From Ornithinimicrobium murale (GTDB lineage: Bacteria; Actinomycetota; Actinomycetes; Actinomycetales; Dermatophilaceae), in contig NZ_QLVD01000004.1 in NCBI RefSeq assembly GCF_003352835.1, positions 62,001 to 126,000 of the forward strand: DNA of 64,000 bases, read 5' to 3'. The notes beneath the pieces are model-generated. The model did not search any database and was not told the DNA's origin. It was given only the letters and a program-made list of their open reading frames with translations. Shown in pieces: positions 16,063 to 23,912 of this stretch. The position numbers were made by a program, and so were the translations under genes. How positions within the stretch are numbered: position 1 is the first letter of the stretch; each line of letters starts with the position of its first letter.

Positions 16063-17373
16063 GTGAGTGAGAGCGACCGGGTGCGTCGGGTGGCGATGCT
16101 CAGTGTCCACACCTCCCCTCTGGATCCTCCGGGGACGGGGGACGCCGGCGGGCTCAACGTCTACGTGGTCGAGACGGCACGGCGGCTCGCAGCCCGGGGG
16201 ACCGAGGTGGAGATCTTCACCCGGGCCACCAACGGCGCCCTCCCGGAGACGGTGCGGATGGGACCGGGCATCCTGGTCCACCATGTGCCGGCCGGCCCCT
16301 TCGAGGGGCTCGGCAAGGACGACCTGCCGGGGCAGCTGTGCGCCTTCGCTGCGGGTGTGATGCGCACCGCCGCAGGCAGACCCGAGCAGTGGTATGACGT
16401 GGTCCACTCCCACTACTGGCTCTCTGGGCAGGTCGGCTGGCTGACGGCCGACCGATGGAACGTGCCGTTGGTCCACACCATGCACACGATGGCCCGGGTC
16501 AAGAACGCCCAGCTCGCCGAGGGGGATAGCGCTGAGCCTCCTGGCCGGGAGATTGGCGAGGCGCAGGTCGTGGAGGCAGCCAATGTGCTCGTGGCCAACA
16601 CCGAGGAGGAGTCCCGGCAACTGGTCGGGCTCTATGACGCGGAGCCGGCCAAGGTTCACGTCGTGCCGCCAGGGGTCGACCTCGCGGTCTTCCGGCCCGG
16701 TGACCAGGCAGCGGCACGAGAGGCGATCGGGGTCCCCGCCGACGCGCACCTGGTGCTGTTCGTGGGAAGGATCCAGCCGCTCAAGGCCCCGGACGTCCTG
16801 ATCCGGGCAGCCGCCGAGTTGATCCGCCGCGACCCGATCCGACGCGAGAAGCTCGTGATCGGTGTGCTCGGTGGGCCCTCCGGGTCCGGGCTGGAGCGCC
16901 CGCAGGCACTGCAGGAGCTGGCCGCAGAGCTGGGGTTGGCCGACCGGGTGCGCTTCGTGCCGCCGGTCTCCCGGGCCGAGCTTGCGCAGTGGTACCGCGC
17001 AGCGGACCTGGTGACCGTGCCCAGCTACAACGAGTCCTTCGGGCTGGTGGCCGTGGAGGCACTCGCCAGCGGGACGCCGGTGGTTGCCGCCGCCGTCGGT
17101 GGCCTGCCCGTCGCGGTGGGAGACGGCGGCATCCTGCTGGACGGTCACGAGCCCGACCGCTGGGCCGACGCGATCGCAGACCTGTTGGACGACGACGACC
17201 GCCGTGCGGCCCTGGCCGCCGCCGGCGTGCGCCATGCCGCGTCCTTCGGGTGGGACCGCACGGTGGACCTGCTCGATGAGGTCTATCGGCAGGCGCGCCG
17301 CGATCACCAGCGGCTGGGCATCGACGGGGCGCACCACACCCTCGAGCAGGTCCCCAGCATGGTGTCGCCGTGA
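16063..17373 (+). CDS. mshA: D-inositol-3-phosphate glycosyltransferase (MshA)
   Basis: First committed enzyme of mycothiol synthesis: transfers GlcNAc from UDP-GlcNAc to 1L-myo-inositol-1-phosphate. 436 residues, GT-B fold, GT4 family. The N-terminal domain shows [14 protein letters not shown] and [12 protein letters not shown]. The C-terminal domain shows [14 protein letters not shown] and the nucleotide-sugar EX7E motif in [18 protein letters not shown] (about 323-340). GTG 16063 is preceded by GGAGGAG, so unlike its divergent neighbour it is translated from a leader. The YbjN gene overlaps its stop by 4 bp (GTGA). Confidence 0.95.
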   Translation: MSESDRVRRVAMLSVHTSPLDPPGTGDAGGLNVYVVETARRLAARGTEVEIFTRATNGALPETVRMGPGILVHHVPAGPFEGLGKDDLPGQLCAFAAGVMRTAAGRPEQWYDVVHSHYWLSGQVGWLTADRWNVPLVHTMHTMARVKNAQLAEGDSAEPPGREIGEAQVVEAANVLVANTEEESRQLVGLYDAEPAKVHVVPPGVDLAVFRPGDQAAAREAIGVPADAHLVLFVGRIQPLKAPDVLIRAAAELIRRDPIRREKLVIGVLGGPSGSGLERPQALQELAAELGLADRVRFVPPVSRAELAQWYRAADLVTVPSYNESFGLVAVEALASGTPVVAAAVGGLPVAVGDGGILLDGHEPDRWADAIADLLDDDDRRAALAAAGVRHAASFGWDRTVDLLDEVYRQARRDHQRLGIDGAHHTLEQVPSMVSP

Positions 17374-17912
17374 GTTCCGCCGCACACGAGCCAGCCGCGA
17401 CGCTCCCCGCCCTGGAACGCCTCCGGTCCGCCCTGGAGGAGGTTGGTGTCGAGAGGGCCGACGGGACCCGGGAGGGCGAGATCGTGGTCACGCTGCCGGG
17501 CGAGCGCAAACTCCGGACGGTGTGCTCGCTGGTCGTGGGCGCCGACGCGGTGTCGGTGCAGGCCTTCGTGATCCGCCGCCCGGACGAGAACCACGAGAAG
17601 TTCTACACCTCCCTGCTGCGCCGCAACCTGCGTCTGCCGGGCATGGCCTACGCCATCGATGGGACGGGCGACGTCTACCTCACGGGTCGGCTGCCCGTGG
17701 CCGCGATCGACGCCCCGAGCATCGACCGACTGCTCGGCACGGTGCTGGTCGCGTGCGACGAGCCCTTCAACGAGCTGCTGGTCATCGGGTTCCTCAGCTC
17801 GATGCGCACCGAATGGCGGTGGCGGGTCTCGCGGGGGGAGTCCACGGCCAACCTCGAGGCCTTCCGTCACCTGCTCGAGGAAACCGGGGACGACCCCGAC
17901 GCGGCACGCTAG
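17370..17912 (+). CDS. YbjN domain protein
   Basis: 180 residues with a YbjN/type III secretion chaperone-like fold, seen as [20 protein letters not shown] followed by [20 protein letters not shown]. The function in actinobacteria is unknown. It follows mshA with a 4-bp overlap, the same order as Rv0486-Rv0487 of M. tuberculosis, so the association with mshA is old. Convergent with gpmI (87-bp gap, nothing recognisable in it). Confidence 0.85.
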   Translation: MSSAAHEPAATLPALERLRSALEEVGVERADGTREGEIVVTLPGERKLRTVCSLVVGADAVSVQAFVIRRPDENHEKFYTSLLRRNLRLPGMAYAIDGTGDVYLTGRLPVAAIDAPSIDRLLGTVLVACDEPFNELLVIGFLSSMRTEWRWRVSRGESTANLEAFRHLLEETGDDPDAAR

Positions 17913-17999
17913 CTGCCGTCCCGCACCGACCACTGGGTCTGGAGGCCGGCCACCCGCCGAGGCGTGACCGACATCCGGAGGCGGCTCAGTGCTGCCGAG

Positions 18000-19640
18000 T
18001 CAGGCGCGTGCCACCAGGGACGGGCGGTAGTCCTCGGGGACCTCCAGGCCGAGCAGCACCAGCAGCGTCGCGGCCAGGTTGGACAGGCCCGGTGACTCGA
18101 CACCGTCGACAACCTGCCACCGTGCGCCCGAGAAGTCGCTGATAGAGAGGGGCACCGGGTTGGTGGAGTGCGCGGTCTTCCACAGCGGTGAGCCGTCCGC
18201 GGAGAAGCGTGGCTGTCCCTGCTTGTCACGCTCCACCATGTCCTCGCTGTTGCCGTGGTCGGCGGTGACGACCAAGCACCCACCAGCGGCCTCGACGGCC
18301 GCGGCGATCCGGCCCACCGCCTCGTCAACTGCTTCGACGGCGGTGATGGTGGCCTCGAAGTTGCCGGTGTGGCCGACCATGTCCCCGCCGGCCAGGTTCG
18401 AGCGGAGGAAGGTGTAGCCGTCCTCTTCGAGTGCCTTGATGACGTAGTCGGCGGTCTCGGCGGCCTTCATCCGCGGTGCCTTGTCGAACTCGACCTGGTC
18501 GGAGGGGATGTCGATGTAGGTCTCCGTCTCCGGGTCGAACGGGTCGGACCGGTTGCCGTTCCAGAAGTAGGTCATGTGACCGAACTTCTGGGTCTCCGAG
18601 GCGGCGAGCTGGCGCAGTCTGGCTTGGGCGATGACCTCGCTGACCGTGTCGGTGATGGTCGGCGGCTGGACCAGCCGGACCGGCGGCATGTTGGTGTCCC
18701 CGTCGTAGAGGGTCATGCCCGCGAAGAAGACGTCAGGGACCTCTCCGCGGTCGAACCCGGGGAAGGCGTCTCCCTCCACGAAGGCACGGGTCAACTCGAT
18801 GGCCCGGTCCCCGCGGAAGTTGAAGATGATGACCGCGTCGCCGTCACGGACCGGCCCGACGGCCTGTCCGTCGGTGTCGACGACGGTGAAGGCCTCAAGC
18901 AGCTGGTCGCTGATGCCGGGGGTCTCCTCGCGCAACGTGGTGATGGCCTCGTCCGCGGAGTGGAAGGGGCGAGCAACCCCCTGCACGTGGGCGCGCCAGC
19001 CGGCCTCGACGACGCCCCAATGTGCCTCGTAGCGGTCCATCGTGGTCACCATGCGGCCCCCGCCCGAGGCGATGCACCAGTCCAGGTCGGTGCCTTCCGT
19101 GCGCTCGGTCAGCGCATCCTCGAGGCGGGAGACGTAGTCGTCCGCGGTGCGATCCTCCACATCCCGGCCGTCAAAGAGGGTGTGCAGGCGCAGCCGGGTC
19201 ACCCCGTCGGTCTTGGCGTGGTCCAGCAACAGCATGAGGTGCTCCCAGGAGGAATGCACATTGCCGTGGCTCAGCAGCCCGATCAGGTGAAGGGCTGCGC
19301 CGTCACCGGTGGCGGTGACCACGGCATCGCGCCAGGCTCCCTCCCAGATCTCGCCACCCCGGACCGCGTCGTCGACGCGCTTGGCGCCCTGCGGGATGAT
19401 CCGGCCGGCCCCCATCGTGTTGTGGCCAACCTCAGAGTTGCCCATGTCGCTGTCGCTGGACAGCCCGACGTGGGTGCCGTGGGCAGCGATCTCGAGGTGA
19501 ACCCCGTTCTCTCGCAATTGATCCAGGTGCGGGGTGTCGGCCGCTGCGACCGCGTCGTAGGCATCGCCAGGGCCGGTTCCGACGCCGTCCATGACGACCA
19601 GGACCACCGGTCGCACGCCCTGGCTGTGCGAGGGGCTCAC
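18000..19640 (-). CDS. gpmI: 2,3-bisphosphoglycerate-independent phosphoglycerate mutase (GpmI)
   Basis: Interconverts 3- and 2-phosphoglycerate using two Mn2+ ions and a phosphoserine intermediate. 546 residues, slightly longer than the usual 510. VVMDGVG holds the first metal Asp (18); SDSDMGNSEVGHNTMGAGRI carries the catalytic Ser (69). LFDGRDVEDRTA, IIFNFRGDRAIELT, GGDMVGHTGNFEAT and VTADHGNSEDM supply the substrate and second metal residues. ATG 19640 overlaps the regX3 stop by 4 bp, so it is the third gene of senX3-regX3-gpmI. In mycobacteria the corresponding place is held by the unrelated cofactor-dependent Gpm1. Confidence 0.94.
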   Translation of the reverse strand: MSPSHSQGVRPVVLVVMDGVGTGPGDAYDAVAAADTPHLDQLRENGVHLEIAAHGTHVGLSSDSDMGNSEVGHNTMGAGRIIPQGAKRVDDAVRGGEIWEGAWRDAVVTATGDGAALHLIGLLSHGNVHSSWEHLMLLLDHAKTDGVTRLRLHTLFDGRDVEDRTADDYVSRLEDALTERTEGTDLDWCIASGGGRMVTTMDRYEAHWGVVEAGWRAHVQGVARPFHSADEAITTLREETPGISDQLLEAFTVVDTDGQAVGPVRDGDAVIIFNFRGDRAIELTRAFVEGDAFPGFDRGEVPDVFFAGMTLYDGDTNMPPVRLVQPPTITDTVSEVIAQARLRQLAASETQKFGHMTYFWNGNRSDPFDPETETYIDIPSDQVEFDKAPRMKAAETADYVIKALEEDGYTFLRSNLAGGDMVGHTGNFEATITAVEAVDEAVGRIAAAVEAAGGCLVVTADHGNSEDMVERDKQGQPRFSADGSPLWKTAHSTNPVPLSISDFSGARWQVVDGVESPGLSNLAATLLVLLGLEVPEDYRPSLVARA

Positions 19641-20320
19641 GGGGCCTCGAACTTGTAGCCGAGGCCGCGCACCGTGACGATGTGCTGGGGCTGGCCCGGG
19701 TCCGGCTCGATCTTGGTGCGCAGGCGCTTGACGTGCACATCGAGCGTCTTGGTGTCACCGACGTAGTCACTGCCCCACACACGGTCAATCAGCTGACCCC
19801 GGGTGAGCACCCGTCCGGCGTTGCGCAGGAGCATCTCCAGCAGTTCGAACTCCTTGAGTGGCAGCGAGATCGTCTCCCCGTTGACCGAGACGGTGTGCCG
19901 CTCCACGTCCATGCGGACCGGCCCCGACTCGACCGTCGAGGGGACGAGTTCCTCGGGCTCGACCTGGCGGCGCAGCACGGCCTTGATCCGGGCGAGCAGC
20001 TCCCGCCCGGAGTAGGGCTTGGTGACGTAGTCGTCGGCGCCGATCTCCAGGCCGACGACCTTGTCCACCTCGCTGTCCTTCGCGGTGAGCATGATGACCG
20101 GCACCGAGGACTTGCTGCGCAGCGAGCGGCACACGTCCACGCCGGACAGTCCCGGCAGCATGAGGTCCAGGAGCACCAGGTCGGCGCCGTTCCGGTCGAA
20201 CTCCGTGAGGGCCTCCGGCCCCGTCTCGGCCACGGCAACGTCGTAGCCCTCCTTCTGGAGCATGTAGGAGAGCGGGTCCGAGAACGACTCCTCGTCCTCG
20301 ACCACCAGGATCCGGGTCAT
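19637..20320 (-). CDS. regX3: Phosphate-response regulator RegX3
   Basis: 227-residue OmpR-family regulator. The receiver has the acidic pair in VVEDEESF, phosphoacceptor Asp52 in LLDLMLPG and Lys101 in TKPYSG. The winged helix carries LPLKEFELLEMLLRN, VWGSDYVGDTKTLDVHVKRL and VTVRGLGYKFE. The pairing with a SenX3-type kinase and a nearby phoU identifies it as RegX3 rather than MtrA or PhoP. ATG 20320 overlaps the senX3 stop by 4 bp. The frame is open further upstream, but that part shadows senX3. Confidence 0.9.
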   Translation of the reverse strand: MTRILVVEDEESFSDPLSYMLQKEGYDVAVAETGPEALTEFDRNGADLVLLDLMLPGLSGVDVCRSLRSKSSVPVIMLTAKDSEVDKVVGLEIGADDYVTKPYSGRELLARIKAVLRRQVEPEELVPSTVESGPVRMDVERHTVSVNGETISLPLKEFELLEMLLRNAGRVLTRGQLIDRVWGSDYVGDTKTLDVHVKRLRTKIEPDPGQPQHIVTVRGLGYKFEAP

Positions 20321-21651
20321 GAACTCACTCCTCGCTCGGGCGCACTGCCGAGATCGCGGGTCGGGTGGGTGGGTTGAACGGATGCTGACCCCGAGGTTAC
20401 CGCCGGTCGCCACAGGGGTGTGTTCTGGGGCCTGGATGCCGTCCCCTGGGAGGTGCCGGCCGCGCCGCGGTCCTGCTCGGGACGGCCGTCCCGCCGTTCT
20501 CGGCCGCTGGGTCCGTCCCCCGTGGAGGCGGCGGGCAGCCGGATGGTGAAGGTCGATCCCTGTCCGAGCCGGCTCCACACCACCACGTCACCGCCGAGGT
20601 TGGCGCAGATGTGCTTGACGATCGACAGGCCCAGGCCGGTGCCGCCGGTGGCGCGGGAGCGAGCGGCGTCGACACGGTAGAACCGTTCGAAGACGCGCTC
20701 CTGGTCTGCCGTCGAGATGCCCTGCCCCTGGTCGGTCACTGAGACCTCCACCAGGTCTCCCCGGCGGCGACTGACCACCGCGATCGGGCTGTCAGCGTCG
20801 GAGTAGTTGATGGCGTTGGTCACCAGGTTGCGGATGGCCGTGGTGATCAGCTCGGCGTCCCCGTGAACATGGAGTTCAGCGGGGCTGCCGACCCGCTTGA
20901 CGGTGATTCGTCGGGTGCCGGCGACGACGCGGGTGTGCTCCACGGCCTCCTGGGCGCACTGGCTCACGTCGACCGCCACCAGCGGGTCGGAGAGGTCGGC
21001 CGCCTGGAGACGGGACAGATCGACGATCTCGCTGACGAGCCTGGTGAGTCGACCGGACTCGATCTTCATCCGGTTGGCGAAGCGTTGGACCGCCACGGGG
21101 TCGTCGGCGGCGTCCTCCACCGCCTCGGCAAGGAGCGCGAGGCCACCCACAGGCGTCTTGAGTTCGTGGCTGACATTGACCACGAAGTCTCGACGGACCT
21201 CCTCGACGCGTCGGGCCTGCGTGCGGTCGTCGACGAGTGCCAGCACGAGGTCGCGCCCGATCGGCGCAACCCGCACACCAACGAGCATGACGCCCTGGCC
21301 CAGCGGTCCGCGAGCCAGCTCCAGCTCCGCCTCCCGGATGATTCCGTCGTGGTGCACCTGCACCGCCAGGGTCCGCAGTTCGGCGTGGGTCAGGTTGGTG
21401 CCCCGGACCAGGCCGTAGGCGACCGCTGCGGCGCTGGTGCGCACGACCCGTCCGGAGGCGTCGAGCACGATCGCGCCGTCACGGAGCACAGCGAGCACGT
21501 CGGCGGCGCCCTCCGGCACCCGGGGGTCGGAGGTAGTCTCGGGGACGGGGGTCGCCTGCCGACGCTCCGACACCCTGACCAGCAGGGTGGCGATCGCGGC
21601 AAGCGCCAGCCCGAGCACGACGCCCAGGGCACCAGCTGTCAGTCCGTCCAC
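20317..21651 (-). CDS. senX3: Sensor histidine kinase SenX3
   Basis: 444 residues with one N-terminal membrane segment (about 4-26), a PAS-like region (about 50-145), a HisKA domain with His162 in VVNVSHELKTPVGGL, and an HATPase domain with NLVTNAINYSD, DQGQGIS and GTGLGLSIVKH. It would phosphorylate RegX3 under phosphate limitation. The last 70 residues are a polar low-complexity tail. GTG 21651 has a minus-strand TAGGCT 6 nt upstream, so the operon appears leaderless. phoU is divergent, with 188 bp between starts. Confidence 0.9.
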   Translation of the reverse strand: MDGLTAGALGVVLGLALAAIATLLVRVSERRQATPVPETTSDPRVPEGAADVLAVLRDGAIVLDASGRVVRTSAAAVAYGLVRGTNLTHAELRTLAVQVHHDGIIREAELELARGPLGQGVMLVGVRVAPIGRDLVLALVDDRTQARRVEEVRRDFVVNVSHELKTPVGGLALLAEAVEDAADDPVAVQRFANRMKIESGRLTRLVSEIVDLSRLQAADLSDPLVAVDVSQCAQEAVEHTRVVAGTRRITVKRVGSPAELHVHGDAELITTAIRNLVTNAINYSDADSPIAVVSRRRGDLVEVSVTDQGQGISTADQERVFERFYRVDAARSRATGGTGLGLSIVKHICANLGGDVVVWSRLGQGSTFTIRLPAASTGDGPSGRERRDGRPEQDRGAAGTSQGTASRPQNTPLWRPAVTSGSASVQPTHPTRDLGSAPERGVSS

Positions 21652-21657
21652 CCCTCT

Positions 21658-21663
21658 AGCCTA
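21658..21663 (-). promoter_or_regulatory. -10 element of leaderless senX3 operon
   Basis: Minus-strand TAGGCT, 6 nt before GTG 21651. Confidence 0.6.
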
Positions 21664-21752
21664 GGTCGCACACGGCGCATTTCTGGCCCAGGATGGTGAT
21701 GACTCACCGCTAGGGAGGAGCCGGAGCGCCTCCGGAGTTCTGCTGGTTGAGT

Positions 21753-21784
21753 GGCGTTTACCTGGAGGCCGGTCGGCGTTCATC
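21753..21784 (+). promoter_or_regulatory. Candidate Pho box (RegX3 site) upstream of phoU
   Basis: GGCGTTTACC (21753-21762) and GGCGTTCATC (21775-21784) are similar direct repeats 22 bp apart, two 11-bp units, as in the GTTCACC-type Pho boxes of actinobacteria. The intervening unit is degenerate. Confidence 0.35.
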
Positions 21785-21839
21785 AGAGACTGGGAGACTC
21801 ACCGACGAGATTCCGGATCTAACGAGAGGGAGAGGTCCG

Positions 21840-22541
21840 ATGCGCATCGCATTCACCGAGGAGCTGCAGTTCATTTCCGACCAGTTGGTGGAGATGGCAG
21901 CGCTGACGTCAACGGCACTGGAACAGGCCACCATCGCGCTCATGGAAGCAGACCTGGAGACCGCCGAGTCGGTCATCAGCGCCGATGAGCACATCGACGC
22001 GGTCCGCCGCGACCTGGACACCAGGGCGGTCGATGCGCTCGCGCGCCAGCAGCCGGTCGCCACCGATCTGCGCACCCTGGTCACCGCGATGCGGATGAGT
22101 GCTGATCTCGAGCGGATGGGTGACCTCGCCCGGCATGTCGCCAAGTTGGCCAGACTGCGCTATCCCAACACCGTGCTGCCCGAGGAGCTCAAGAGCACGT
22201 TCACCCGGATGGCCGAGGTCGCCGAGGCCCTCGTCAACGAGGCGGCTCGGATCATCAAGGACAACGACGCCGAGGCCGTCGCTCAACTGAAGATCACCGA
22301 TGACGAGATGGATGATCTGCACCGTGACGTGTTCCGGGTGCTGCTCGATGACACCTGGTCCGGAGGGGTGCAGGCTGCGATCGACGCGACGCTGCTGAGC
22401 CGCTACTACGAGCGGTTCGGGGACCACGCGGTGTCTATCGCCCAGCGGGTGGTCTACCTGGTGACCGGGCAGTGGGACGACGACTACCTCAACGTCGAGG
22501 AGCGCCTTGAGGTGACTGAGGTCAGCCGCGCGACCCCGTGA
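21840..22541 (+). CDS. phoU: Phosphate signalling protein PhoU
   Basis: 233 residues forming two three-helix bundles, each with the PhoU metal-binding pattern: MRMSADLERMGDLARHVAK in the first and LLSRYYERFGDHAVSIAQR in the second. PhoU mediates repression of the phosphate two-component system when phosphate is plentiful. ATG 21840 is preceded by GAGAGGGAGAGG, a Shine-Dalgarno, so the gene has a leader, unlike senX3 opposite. No pst genes are adjacent; the only pstS lies at 28.7-29.7 kb. Confidence 0.94.
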   Translation: MRIAFTEELQFISDQLVEMAALTSTALEQATIALMEADLETAESVISADEHIDAVRRDLDTRAVDALARQQPVATDLRTLVTAMRMSADLERMGDLARHVAKLARLRYPNTVLPEELKSTFTRMAEVAEALVNEAARIIKDNDAEAVAQLKITDDEMDDLHRDVFRVLLDDTWSGGVQAAIDATLLSRYYERFGDHAVSIAQRVVYLVTGQWDDDYLNVEERLEVTEVSRATP

Positions 22542-22625
22542 CGGACTGAGGTCAGCCGCGCGAGCCGAGTCCAGTCGCGCAAAACCCGTGACCGATTGAG
22601 CCCATGTCGCGCAAACCCGTGACGA
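22508..22625 (+). repeat. Degenerate short repeats at the phoU 3' end
   Basis: GACTGAGGTCAGCCGCGCGA occurs at 22508 (inside phoU) and again about 38 bp later. Two looser copies of the type tcgcgcaaa-acccgtgac follow at about 22577-22593 and 22605-22621. The rest of the gap to the lipoprotein gene (to 22704) shows nothing recognisable. Confidence 0.6.
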
Positions 22626-22704
22626 TCGCGGGCTTCCCGTCGTGAGCCGACGTGCCGACGCGAACCAGTTGGTCCCGGCTCTCGCCGGGGGCCTGCACCG
22701 CGCG

Positions 22705-23244
22705 TCAGGTGGCGCTGTCGGCGGTCGTGGCCACGAGGTCGCCGTAGGGTCCGTCCGGAAGCAGGACCGGGGCGAGTCCGCTGCCGGCCTCGCCCAGTGA
22801 GGTTTGCACGACGATCGTGAGGGTGCTGCCAGGATTGACCTCCACCGACGGCACCTGCACCGCCTCGCCCGAGCCCTCAGGGCTCTGACCGTCCAGCCGG
22901 AGCGCCTGGCCCGGTGCGACGGTCACCGTCGGGTTGAGAGCGACAGCCTGGCCGCCACTGTCGATCGTGAGGGTGACATCGGCCGGCTCCGTGGCGTTGT
23001 TGACGACGAGCCCACTGACGACTCCGGCGGCTCCGCCTCCCTCGCTCACCACGAGCAGGTCCCGCACGGCGATGTCGCCGGCGTCGACGGAGACCCCGTC
23101 GGCCGGGTCATAGTTCATGTCGGTCGTCACCGGCGAGCTGATCTGGCAGGCGCTGAGACTCAGCGCGGCCACAAGTGCGAACCCGGCGGCGGCCAGGCGA
23201 CGGGGGCGGGGGGCGAGCTGCGGGGCGGCTGTCCTGGAGATCAC
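22705..23244 (-). CDS. Small lipoprotein of unknown function
   Basis: 179 residues. A basic N-terminus (about 1-18), a hydrophobic stretch and the lipobox LSAC (Cys about 33) predict a lipid-anchored exported protein. The mature part is rich in beta-strand patterns: DIAVRDLLVVSEGGGAAG, VVNNATEPADVTLTIDSGG and a hydrophobic-polar alternation to the end. This resembles copper-chaperone-like or adhesin-like single-domain lipoproteins, but no metal-binding motif is present. It lies between phoU and carD, a position in which similar lipoproteins occur in other Micrococcales. Confidence 0.75.
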   Translation of the reverse strand: MISRTAAPQLAPRPRRLAAAGFALVAALSLSACQISSPVTTDMNYDPADGVSVDAGDIAVRDLLVVSEGGGAAGVVSGLVVNNATEPADVTLTIDSGGQAVALNPTVTVAPGQALRLDGQSPEGSGEAVQVPSVEVNPGSTLTIVVQTSLGEAGSGLAPVLLPDGPYGDLVATTADSAT

Positions 23245-23371
23245 GAGGACACTCTAGCCGCCCCCACGCGCGCGTGTTGAAGACCCGCGTGCCCAGGGTG
23301 CACCGGGCGTGGTTCACGGGGTCCGATAGCCATTCTCGAGACTCTGACCAGCGCAAATATCATCTCTGTCA

Positions 23372-23401
23372 TTACGTGATCTGCGCCACGCGTGGTAGCC
23401 T
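23372..23401 (+). promoter_or_regulatory. carD promoter
   Basis: TTACGT (23372-23377), an 18-bp spacer and TAGCCT (23396-23401). Transcription would start near 23408, giving a leader of about 22 nt with AAGGGG before ATG 23430. The upstream region is AT-richer than its surroundings. Confidence 0.5.
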
Positions 23402-23429
23402 TGAGGTCCGCGAAAGGGGCTAACTGAAG

Positions 23430-23912
23430 ATGACGTTCAAGGTCGGCGAGACGGTTGTGTACCCGCACCACGGGGCCGCGCTAATCGAAGAAATGAAGAC
23501 ACGCACCATCAAGGGCGAGGAGAAACTTTACCTAAAGCTCAAGGTCGCACAGGGTGATCTGACCATCGAGGTTCCCGCAGACAACTGCGATCTGGTGGGT
23601 GTCCGTGACGTCGTCGGCAAGGAGGGTCTGGACAAGGTGTTCGAGGTGCTGCGCGCTGAGCACACCGAGGAGCCGACCAACTGGTCCCGTCGCTACAAGG
23701 CCAACCTTGAGAAGCTCGCCTCCGGTGATGTGATCCGCGTGGCCGAGGTGGTGCGCGACCTGTGGCGCCGCGACAAGGACCGTGGCTTGTCCACCGGCGA
23801 GAAGCGCCTCCTGAACAAGGCTCGCCAGATCCTGGTCTCTGAGCTCGCGCTCGCCGAGAAGACCAACGAGGACAAGGCCGAGGCCACGCTGGACGAGGTC
23901 CTGGCCTCCTGA
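23430..23912 (+). CDS. carD: RNA polymerase-binding transcription regulator CarD
   Basis: 160 residues. The N-terminal RNA polymerase interaction domain (about 1-60) is [18 protein letters not shown] onward; the C-terminal helical domain binds the upstream edge of the transcription bubble. Trp85 in TNWSRRYK matches the Trp that mycobacterial CarD wedges into the -10 region, followed by the basic [19 protein letters not shown]. It stabilises open complexes at rRNA and other promoters. ispD overlaps its end by 4 bp if the CTG start is right. Confidence 0.96.
   Translation: MTFKVGETVVYPHHGAALIEEMKTRTIKGEEKLYLKLKVAQGDLTIEVPADNCDLVGVRDVVGKEGLDKVFEVLRAEHTEEPTNWSRRYKANLEKLASGDVIRVAEVVRDLWRRDKDRGLSTGEKRLLNKARQILVSELALAEKTNEDKAEATLDEVLAS

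Noticed and set aside
16021-21699. Long antisense frames opposite mshA, gpmI and senX3
   Set aside because: Same mirror effect; compositions rich in His, Arg, Gly and Val with no motifs.
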